A DNA stretch of 64,000 nt from Bacillota bacterium (GTDB lineage Bacteria > Bacillota_I > Bacilli_A > RFN20 > CAG-288): assembly GCA_023398335.1 (NCBI GenBank), contig JAEWSJ010000006.1, forward strand, positions 62,001-126,000, read 5' to 3'. How positions within the stretch are numbered: the stretch's first letter is position 1; each line of letters begins with the position of its first letter. The notes under the pieces were generated by a model. That model worked only from the letters and a program-made list of their open reading frames with translations. It ran no database searches and was not told the origin of the DNA. Of this stretch, positions 52,901 to 59,754 are shown in pieces. Position numbers and translations under genes: made by a program.

Positions 52901-54348
52901 TTTTCACCAATCGATGTTAAACTAGATGCGTTAGTAAAATCAACTATTGCTTTTGTATACCCCAAGAACGCGCCGGTTCCAATTGTTTTTAGTGATGAAG
53001 GAAATGTGAGCGTTATTGTGTTTACATTTGAAGTTATAGCATTAGCATCAGCTGTTGCTGTATTTGAAAAAGCATACTCACCAATTCTTTCCAAAGTATC
53101 ATTGAAGGTTATAGAGGTTAATCCGGTACAACCATAAAAGGCATAAATATTTATGTCAGTAAGGTAAGCAGGCAATGTTAATGTTGAGATTTCTGATCGA
53201 TTTACAAAAGAATTTATATCTAAAACCAATGTTCTTCCATAAGCTGATTTTGCATCATCAATAGGAAATGTATCTGGAATATCTACATTAGATAGTGTTG
53301 TTCCAAGATACTTAATTATTGTAATTTCATAACGTAAATCAACATTAGCGTTTGAAGTGTCAATATAAGTATACAAATATAGACCATCATCTGAAAGAAG
53401 AACATTTGCAAAGCCATATTGAAGATTTAAATAAATATCATTTGTTCCAGTATTATATACATATCTCCACGTTGGGTTGGCTTTATACATTTCACTATTT
53501 GTATAATCTGTTTCAGATAATTCCATATATGTTGAAGCACCAGAATAGCAGCCTCTAAAAACATAATTACCCATAGAAGTTACTGATTTAGGAACGAAAA
53601 TAAATCTTAAGTTTTTGCATTTATAGAAAGCATAATCTCCAATAGTAGTGATGCCTTTATTTAAGGTTACACGCGGAAGATTTTCGCAATAAGCAAAAGC
53701 ACTATATCCAATTTCTCTAACAGAAGAAGCAAAACCAAAAGCAGAATTTACACTGATGCAAGAATTAAAGGCGTTATCTTTTACTGTAATTAATGTGGAA
53801 GGTAATTTAAACTTTGTTGCGGATGTACAAAACATAAATGTAGATTCTTCAATCTCAGTTATGCCTTCTGGAATTGTTATCTCTCCAGGTGGAGAAGATG
53901 TTGTACCAGAGTAGTTTCTAACAATTAATGATGTTAGTGAACGAGTGTTTCCAAAAGCTTGACTATCGATAAGATTAATTGTATTTGGAATCGATACTGA
54001 AGTAAGAGAGGTGTAATTAGCAAAAGCACTGTAATCAAGAGCTGTGACTTGATAATCCTTACCACCATAAGCAAAAGAATCTGGAACTATAACCGTTGTA
54101 GAAGTGCATTTACCCATGCTAACGCAGGCTTTTTCCGTTGATAAATTTACACGATAAAACAAGCCATTTTCGTCATAATCAGCATTTGTTCCTTCAAACA
54201 ATCTTGAATAATTATCATTTACATTAATATGGTAATTTGATTCTTGTTCTACAAAAGGAGAATCACCATTTAACATAAATCCTAAGCATACTCCTGCTGC
54301 AATAGTAACTGCAGAACAGAAGATTATATTTTTCATATTTGTTTTCAT
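49948..54348 (-). CDS. BspA-family leucine-rich-repeat giant secreted protein
   Basis: This 1466-residue protein starts with a hydrophobic signal segment (residues about 6-26). The rest is built of many LRR_5/BspA (TpLRR) repeats of about 23 residues, with units such as Ile-Gly-x-x-Ala-Phe, Cys-x-x-Leu and Val-x-Ile-Pro. Two runs are separated by less regular stretches near residues 285-340, 620-690 and 830-900. BspA proteins are surface adhesins in gut and oral bacteria. No LPXTG, SLH or other anchor is visible at the C-terminus. It is the last gene of the four-gene operon that begins with the c-di-GMP riboswitch. Confidence 0.92.
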   Translation of the reverse strand: MKTNMKNIIFCSAVTIAAGVCLGFMLNGDSPFVEQESNYHINVNDNYSRLFEGTNADYDENGLFYRVNLSTEKACVSMGKCTSTTVIVPDSFAYGGKDYQVTALDYSAFANYTSLTSVSIPNTINLIDSQAFGNTRSLTSLIVRNYSGTTSSPPGEITIPEGITEIEESTFMFCTSATKFKLPSTLITVKDNAFNSCISVNSAFGFASSVREIGYSAFAYCENLPRVTLNKGITTIGDYAFYKCKNLRFIFVPKSVTSMGNYVFRGCYSGASTYMELSETDYTNSEMYKANPTWRYVYNTGTNDIYLNLQYGFANVLLSDDGLYLYTYIDTSNANVDLRYEITIIKYLGTTLSNVDIPDTFPIDDAKSAYGRTLVLDINSFVNRSEISTLTLPAYLTDINIYAFYGCTGLTSITFNDTLERIGEYAFSNTATADANAITSNVNTITLTFPSSLKTIGTGAFLGYTKAIVDFTNASSLTSIGENAFYNLNIQGTSYSLVFPVPNTELTIMKNAFGCGKFSSISFNSNTNTSSKVIISEYAFNNCSSVTYISLSKNITSIGNYAFSINTSSNSVLSYVYLPVTNNKITLSNFIFSNHYKAVLYTAFADANHNFTYTPGDNDSGINNANSNLVLSKDTLTNGSGYELSYTRGGTTISVFKVQNMLITYSISSFADGVYTYNGQYRYVKANSGTEIWITQYLSGTNITIPDTLESLPVTTICNYAFFNTSITKVTTGTTNLKTIGTAAFANCKSLNLFTTGSTSVSDFASSITSIGKYAFFQSILNYVSIGENVSYLGETDYTQRYYDSSGDTTAKNIITAFKYCDKITSFQINSGNTTYVGTDSVTINSVTFYPPVIYKKNVDNTTYTLLTSFGMYLNSKSSTTSWFTTTTYTYLIKDNTTAIYNYAFVNTLFVYLEAPSTLESIGAAAFAGVESDINGFSYNGTKLKSFKLTNRSTSKLAHLGNFSFYGATSMTTFDLPIKIDTEDEANPFLGSYCLRGCKTLPSLYLPSGLKIVPGFMFDQCDSIATVVIPDTVTIIGTVAFWGCKALTKIAPTEAELSNISTGTIKLPKELLELGKRYGNHTGEVFTGCTKINYVDLQSSAITVINFETFKNCSNLIAVYNFPTSVTSINSNAFLSCSSLKGLTTGTSATSTIKIPSAITMIDTSAFQSCSSITNLNFSSASNLVTINNNSFRSCSSISTITFTNASKLNAINDSAFMSCTSIKSISFSGVTSLKNINLNAFSGCTSLATADFTGATSLIAIRQSAFQGDTALYSIKFSSANANFNLIGTSAFSGCTNSNFTVVDLSACSKLSKINSNAFEKCAYLTTFIFPTSTTALTLEPNAFNGCTRLNRTSADTANYFYIPEKVTLLNNNLFKNCTALVHVVVLNKDIKMNNTIFSGCTSLSRVYLKSTLNQYTTLKDNNSISTSWFDGTPSSAKMVFYSEGTPDVAGYIYWHYVNNVITEY

Positions 54349-54366
54349 AAAATATTCTCCTTTCTA

Positions 54367-57117
54367 TTAACTTGCTTCCCAAGTTATAAATTCTGTAACA
54401 TATAGAACATCATCGAAATATACATTTTTGTTAGCATCATTCCATATGATTATTTTTAATAGATTGGCGGGTTTGTTTATATATATTATACCATTAGTTG
54501 AGGTTGTTTTTATTGTCCCTGAAGAAGTACTGAAGGATGCTTGATAAGTTAGGTATGCTCGACATTCCTCAATTGTTTTAGCGGTGTTTTGATTTGGATC
54601 GTAAATAAGGAAGTCAACATTAGCGATAACATCACTACCGAAGTTGACTATCTTTTCGTCACCTGCATTGCCCGCTTCTTGTCCTTGAGCAGCAATGTAA
54701 TATATTTGACACGATTTATCAGGTGTACCAATAAAATAATCCCCTTGAGGTAACTTGAATGTATGTGCAAATAATTTTTCTCCATTTTGTTCAAAAGTTC
54801 CAGTGTTAGAAGTAAATTGACCACTGGTTGATTCAAAATTAAAGTAAGTAAAATCATCTTTTCCTAAAGTGGAAGAAGGAACATACATTGAATATGATGG
54901 CTTTTTACCTAATGCGTTTGCAGAAGTATTATATGTAGTATTTAAAGAGTATTTTTTATCATATACAGAAACATAACTTCCAGCTGTAGCATTTGATGAA
55001 GCAATAACGGTGACATTAGCACCATTTTTATTACTAATAGAGAAATCAACACTCTTAGTTGCATAAAGGGAATCATTAAGAGTGATAGTTGGAATCGCAC
55101 CTGTTGAGTTAGCATTTAAAGATAGATAAGAATCAATAGAGGTGATATTTGATGTTGTTTCTGTTTCAGTATTAACGTTTTTAATCATCAGTCCAAAATT
55201 CTTAGTCCCAGGAGTAACAGATTGACCATTCTTATCGATTAACTTATATTTGAAATACTCTTTAATAAAACTATTGTTAACATTGGAAAAATAATTATTT
55301 TCAAGGGCGTCAGAAGATTGTAAATCAAACTTCATAATAAAGTTTGTGTTTTTTTCTAAAGCTGGACTCCATGTATTAGCATCAGCATATGATGGTAATG
55401 TAGGGAAATTAAATATTCTATTTTGTAAATTTGTTGAATCGTATCCCCAACCTCTAACTGGGCTGCTACCATATTCTGTAGAAGTTATATTTGAATCATA
55501 GTATTCTGCGGTTGTATAGTAAACACTATTAAAGGCTTCAGAACGCTTAGTTACGTAATAACGATTTAAACTTTCGTTCTCTTTTTCTTGAACTAAGGCA
55601 TAGTCATCTGTAATCATTTTAAAAATTCCTAAACCTCTGTTCATCTTTTCTTCATCTTTAATAAGTTGTTTTCCGACAAAGTGAACAGAATCTGTCGTTG
55701 AAGAAATAGGGGATTCTATAACTGTGGCATCAACTGGTTTTAATTTTTTTACAAGATACTTGTAATAAATGTTCTCAGAATCACCATTTGCAAAATAATA
55801 ATGGTAGGCAGGATTATTACCAAATTCAGCTGCTTCAATTGTATTTGTGCCTAAAATTGTATCATAGACGTTTGTGAAGTTAATTAATCCTGTATCTCCA
55901 GAATTTGCTAAAGCCTCGGAAGGGGTTATGACATTGTCAATGTTTATTCCTACTTCGCCTATGAGTCCAGAATCTGTTTCAGATAAAAGAGCAGTGGAGG
56001 CTGAAGTAATATAGTTATTTTCATTAGTTCCTTGATAAACATAAGCGTTCTTACACGAACCATCACAGTGACCAATAATATAACCAACATTATTGCCATG
56101 GATATATGGTGAAGTTGAGTCACCATCTTTTATAGCTTTTAAAGTAATAACAGGGACTCCATCGGTAATAGTATTTACTATACCAATTTTATAAGATCCT
56201 AAAATTCGTGAATAAATAATACCGTTGTAGTATTTTGAAGCGGTGAAATAGACACGGGTGTATATTGTTGATGTGCTTGAAATGAAATTCGTATTTTCCT
56301 TTAACGCAGCTAAATTAATAGCAAAATTTTTATTTGCTAAATTGTAAGTTAATACATCGTTAGCACAACGAGCATTATAAGTGTAGCCAGTAGTTGTTGG
56401 ATATGTAACATCAAGAGTATCAGTATCTGTTAATGTAGGTGAAAGAAACTCTGTAGTAGTGTTAATATCAGTAACACCAGAAGCATTATGGAATCCTAAG
56501 CCAATACAGAAGGTTGTGGTATATAAGTCTCCTATGGCGGTGTTTGAATAACCATTATTTAACATTTTTAGATTTGTAAAACGAATTTGTTCAACATTAG
56601 AATTTGAGGCGGTATAGCCGAAAACACCATTATCTTCTGGAGAGCCATTTATTGTTAAGTTATTAATGGTTAAATTATTCCCATTAAATGAAGAGAAGAA
56701 TGGTTGACCGGTACTACCGATTGGAATAAATGTTGAAGAGTAATTAGTCATATCTAGAACGTTTGTAGTTGTGGCATCAGCAGAATCACCTGTATATACA
56801 ACTGGATTACCACTAGTATCACCTTTAAGACCAACTTTTCCTAACTCAAAGTAATATTTTTCATTGGTAAAAACTCCTAATGATTGTAAACGAGTTAGGT
56901 TGTAGAAGTGATTTGGTCTTGTAATAACAAATGGATCTTCTTTGGTACCGACACCTTCTTCAAAGTATGATTGTAAACCAACCTGGCCTTGAATTTTATT
57001 TGAGTCATAACCATTAACGTATACCTTAAAAAGAGCGTATGTTGGTACGATAACAATTGATGAGGCGATGATTAAAGTTCCAGCTGCGCATAGATGCTTT
57101 TTCAATGAACTCATCAT
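54367..57117 (-). CDS. Large secreted protein, possible beta-helix (GLUG-like) domain
   Basis: This 916-residue protein has an N-terminal signal segment (residues about 10-30, ending Pro-Thr-Tyr-Ala-Leu-Phe). A region begins Gly-Thr-Lys-Glu-Asp-Pro-Phe-Val-Ile-Thr (about 56-65), followed by Phe-Asn-Gly-Asn-Asn-Leu-Thr-Ile-Asn-Asn-Leu-Thr-Ile-Asn-Gly (about 145-159) and Gly-Val-Phe-Gly-Tyr, which resembles the GLUG-type beta-helix repeats of adhesins. The remainder is Asn/Ser/Thr-rich with many Tyr and shows no catalytic motif. The start overlaps nothing but follows the upstream gene by one base. Function is probably structural or adhesive; I do not recognise the family. Confidence 0.8.
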   Translation of the reverse strand: MMSSLKKHLCAAGTLIIASSIVIVPTYALFKVYVNGYDSNKIQGQVGLQSYFEEGVGTKEDPFVITRPNHFYNLTRLQSLGVFTNEKYYFELGKVGLKGDTSGNPVVYTGDSADATTTNVLDMTNYSSTFIPIGSTGQPFFSSFNGNNLTINNLTINGSPEDNGVFGYTASNSNVEQIRFTNLKMLNNGYSNTAIGDLYTTTFCIGLGFHNASGVTDINTTTEFLSPTLTDTDTLDVTYPTTTGYTYNARCANDVLTYNLANKNFAINLAALKENTNFISSTSTIYTRVYFTASKYYNGIIYSRILGSYKIGIVNTITDGVPVITLKAIKDGDSTSPYIHGNNVGYIIGHCDGSCKNAYVYQGTNENNYITSASTALLSETDSGLIGEVGINIDNVITPSEALANSGDTGLINFTNVYDTILGTNTIEAAEFGNNPAYHYYFANGDSENIYYKYLVKKLKPVDATVIESPISSTTDSVHFVGKQLIKDEEKMNRGLGIFKMITDDYALVQEKENESLNRYYVTKRSEAFNSVYYTTAEYYDSNITSTEYGSSPVRGWGYDSTNLQNRIFNFPTLPSYADANTWSPALEKNTNFIMKFDLQSSDALENNYFSNVNNSFIKEYFKYKLIDKNGQSVTPGTKNFGLMIKNVNTETETTSNITSIDSYLSLNANSTGAIPTITLNDSLYATKSVDFSISNKNGANVTVIASSNATAGSYVSVYDKKYSLNTTYNTSANALGKKPSYSMYVPSSTLGKDDFTYFNFESTSGQFTSNTGTFEQNGEKLFAHTFKLPQGDYFIGTPDKSCQIYYIAAQGQEAGNAGDEKIVNFGSDVIANVDFLIYDPNQNTAKTIEECRAYLTYQASFSTSSGTIKTTSTNGIIYINKPANLLKIIIWNDANKNVYFDDVLYVTEFITWEAS

Positions 57118-57118
57118 A

Positions 57119-57937
57119 TTATATTTGCTCCGCTACAATTGTGAAATTGTAGTCCATATCTAAAGTGTAAGGGTTTGTTAATTCAAGTGCTTGGAAGTAA
57201 TTAATGCAAGCGGCTTGGTTGTAATCAATACTTAAATAAAATGTGATATTTTGAATTTGATCTTCACCTATAGCGGTAATTGAAGGAATCTCATAGAGAT
57301 TTATCTCAGAAACACTATTAGAGAAAAAATTAACTCTATTAGAAGAAACACCTTCAAATAATTTTTTGTTAGTATAAAACACTTTATCTTTATCTGCGGT
57401 ATAAGTAGTATCTACAACAGCGGTGTCATAAGCACTTGAACTAATGGATAAAAAATCCATAAAGTCACTTGCTCTTAAAGTCCTTTTTGTATCATCATCG
57501 GTAATCCAAGAAGCTTTTTTAGTAGCTTTCATAGTTAGTTTATAGTTGATGGATGAACGATAATTCAAAGATATTTTAAGTACGACGTTTGTGTTTAAAT
57601 CTGAAACTGATTTATCTGGGTTAATTGTTAAGTAGGCTGGATCGAACATGTTCATCATATATTGGGCGGTAGTAGTAGTTAGTTGATATGGATCGTGTAC
57701 TGCACCATCTTTAGAATTATAATCAATCAGCGTTGTTCCATTAATATAAGGGAATTCAAAACGATATAATTCGATGGAAGAAGAATCAATAGATAATGAA
57801 CCTGAAGTAATAATATTTATAATATCAACATTCTTATTGTAATTTATCCAAGCAAAAGATACGCCACTAACAACTAGAGTAGTGGAAGAGAAAGCGATAA
57901 TTCCAAGCTGAAGAAATTTAATTGTTTTCTTATTCAT
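57119..57937 (-). CDS. Secreted protein with Ser-Phe-Ala-Trp signal end
   Basis: This 272-residue protein has an N-terminal hydrophobic segment (residues about 8-28) ending in Val-Ser-Phe-Ala-Trp-Ile, then a beta-rich region. A similar Ser-Phe-Ala-Trp-Phe end occurs in the next protein upstream. Such segments are seen in TasA/camelysin-like and related fibre-forming proteins of Bacillota, but no further match is evident. Its start overlaps the preceding gene by 8 bases and the next starts one base after its stop, so all are made together. Unknown function. Confidence 0.75.
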   Translation of the reverse strand: MNKKTIKFLQLGIIAFSSTTLVVSGVSFAWINYNKNVDIINIITSGSLSIDSSSIELYRFEFPYINGTTLIDYNSKDGAVHDPYQLTTTTAQYMMNMFDPAYLTINPDKSVSDLNTNVVLKISLNYRSSINYKLTMKATKKASWITDDDTKRTLRASDFMDFLSISSSAYDTAVVDTTYTADKDKVFYTNKKLFEGVSSNRVNFFSNSVSEINLYEIPSITAIGEDQIQNITFYLSIDYNQAACINYFQALELTNPYTLDMDYNFTIVAEQI

Positions 57938-59444
57938 TGGCTAAAGTCCACCTTGCATACAAAGTAATATTGTTTGTGTAATTTGAAATTGTTGTTGATG
58001 TAACTAAATTTCCACCTAAAGTAGAATCGTACCAACCAACAAAAACATAACCTCCTCTTTCAGGAACTGGTAATGTTCCTAAAACATTGCCATAGGTAGC
58101 AGTAATAGGAGTACACTTGGTGCCGTTTTGTGAATCGAATGTAATTGTTATCACAAGCGGACTAAATTGAGCATAGTAAGTTTTGTCATCGGTAAAATGA
58201 CAAATATCAATATCTCGTAATTTTGTTCCACCTGTAGCTTTATCATACCAGCCGTTAAAGATATGACCTTTTTTGTATGGAACTGGAAGAGAACCGATAG
58301 ATGAGCCATAAGTAACACCATATGTAGTAACATTTGGTGATATTGATGTTCCGCCGTTTGTGGAATAATCTAGGGTTAGAGTTGAGGTATCTGGAGTCCA
58401 ATGGGCGTAGAGATGCGAAAGACCTTTTACCATTGTTGAAGTAGCAGTATATTGTGTTCCTCCTTCAATTTTATCGAACCAACCAGCAAAAGTATAACCA
58501 TTACGTGTTGGATCTTCGAAATTACTTAAGAAAGACATTGCTTCACCAACCGAAGGAAAATAAGGCTTTTTGGTATCAATCGTACTGTTTGTTGCGCCGT
58601 TAAGTGAAATCCAGACTTCATTTACATTGCGAGGAACAATTGATAATTCTTTAATTTCAAAGCTTAATCCAGAATAGGCTGTAGAATTTCCGTTGACGTT
58701 TTTAACGTAATTAGTAATATTGTTGTCTGTGGAATATTCCGAATAATACGTTGATTCCGAATCGGAGTAACCAATGGTAAAAAGGAATACAACTGTATTT
58801 GTAACTGCGGTATATGGAAAAATAAGTGAATTTGATATTTCATATGGACCTTTTTCATCTAAATCGAAATTGAATGAATTAACATGAGAAGTAGAATTGA
58901 TAAAATTAGTAGCAAAAGTACTTGCGTTTTCAGCAGTTGAATAAGTGAAAGAAGTTCCAGTTATGGAGATAGCAGAGGCTAGACAAATACCGCTTTTTTT
59001 ATATAAGTCGAATTCAGTTTTAGATGGTAATGAAATAAAATTTGAAAGATTAAATTTAATTAATTTTTCATAGGTAAAATTAGATATAACTTCAATTGCA
59101 AAAGTATATCTAAATTGTGGGGCTGAATTTGCAATATTGAATAAAGTATTTGTTAATTCTTTGGTTGGTTCAGCAAAATCTGTTTCATAGTTAACAGATT
59201 CTATTCCTGAAGTTGTAGAAGTATAACCACAATACTTTTTTGAGGTGTCACCATCTTTGAAATTGTATTTGTAGTACTTTGCTTTAATACTTAATCCAGA
59301 TCCAACGGAAATAGAGTTATATGTTAAGTTTGTATTTCTGTTTGCAATAAACCAAGCAAAAGAAGAAATAGTTAAAACGAACACTGAAAAAACGACCATA
59401 CATAGGTTTAATGCTAAAACTAAATATCTTTTTTTCAATTTCAT
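57930..59444 (-). CDS. Secreted protein with InlB/Flg_new-type B repeats
   Basis: This 504-residue protein has a signal segment (residues about 7-31) ending in Ser-Ser-Phe-Ala-Trp-Phe, then a beta-rich region to about 290. At the C-terminus are three Listeria-Bacteroides/Flg_new (InlB B) repeats of about 70 residues, each with Gly-Tyr/His-x-Phe-x-Gly-Trp-Tyr/Phe-Asp: Gly-Tyr-Thr-Phe-Ala-Gly-Trp-Phe (about 310), Gly-His-Ile-Phe-Asn-Gly-Trp-Tyr (about 385) and Gly-Tyr-Val-Phe-Val-Gly-Trp-Tyr (about 460). These are extracellular beta-grasp modules of surface proteins. It is the first gene after the c-di-GMP riboswitch, with AAAGGAGC as ribosome site. Confidence 0.85.
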   Translation of the reverse strand: MKLKKRYLVLALNLCMVVFSVFVLTISSFAWFIANRNTNLTYNSISVGSGLSIKAKYYKYNFKDGDTSKKYCGYTSTTSGIESVNYETDFAEPTKELTNTLFNIANSAPQFRYTFAIEVISNFTYEKLIKFNLSNFISLPSKTEFDLYKKSGICLASAISITGTSFTYSTAENASTFATNFINSTSHVNSFNFDLDEKGPYEISNSLIFPYTAVTNTVVFLFTIGYSDSESTYYSEYSTDNNITNYVKNVNGNSTAYSGLSFEIKELSIVPRNVNEVWISLNGATNSTIDTKKPYFPSVGEAMSFLSNFEDPTRNGYTFAGWFDKIEGGTQYTATSTMVKGLSHLYAHWTPDTSTLTLDYSTNGGTSISPNVTTYGVTYGSSIGSLPVPYKKGHIFNGWYDKATGGTKLRDIDICHFTDDKTYYAQFSPLVITITFDSQNGTKCTPITATYGNVLGTLPVPERGGYVFVGWYDSTLGGNLVTSTTISNYTNNITLYARWTLANE

Positions 59445-59480
59445 TAAAGCTCCTTTTTTTGTAGACGTTGCGATAGATTA

Positions 59481-59560
59481 TGGTTGCAACTGGCTATCCT
59501 AACAAAAAAGAGGATCCTTTAGTTTTGCGTCACTAGATTACTCTAGTTTTGCCTTTTTTT
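59481..59560 (-). promoter_or_regulatory. c-di-GMP-I (GEMM) riboswitch
   Basis: Read on the minus strand the leader has the GEMM-I core in order: GGCAAA, then the stem ACTAGA-GTAA-TCTAGT capped by a GNRA tetraloop, then GACGCAAA, a paired AGGATCC/GGATAGCC region and a GTTGCAACC end. These are the conserved elements that bind c-di-GMP (the tetraloop docks in its receptor). No T tract follows; the ribosome site of the first secreted-protein gene lies about 30 bases downstream, so translational control is likely. A promoter is expected in the AT-rich stretch around 59565-59640. Confidence 0.85.
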
Positions 59561-59754
59561 AACGTTATTAGTATCGTACTTTTTTCAAAAAAAATCAAGT
59601 GCTTATATATTATATATATACTTCTTTCAATAATTACTCTTTTATCAAGTTAATAATTTATTTAATTTTCAACTGCTTTTTTGTTAAAAAGCATTCCTTT
59701 TCATTGAGTTTACGAAATGTATGTATTATATTGATAAAAGATTGAGAGGAAAAA
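59561..59754. other. AT-rich intergenic region with divergent promoters
   Basis: This gene-free stretch carries TATATAAT-like sequences on both strands. It should hold the promoter for the riboswitch operon (minus) and for the M16C peptidase gene (plus). A TTGATT with an ATACTA-type -10 about 17 bases on is visible on the minus strand ahead of the riboswitch. No other feature was recognised. Confidence 0.4.

Noticed and set aside
49948..54348. Regular repeats suggesting a CRISPR array or satellite DNA
   Set aside because: The periodicity is in the protein (about 23-residue LRR units); the DNA units vary and lack identical repeats with unique spacers.
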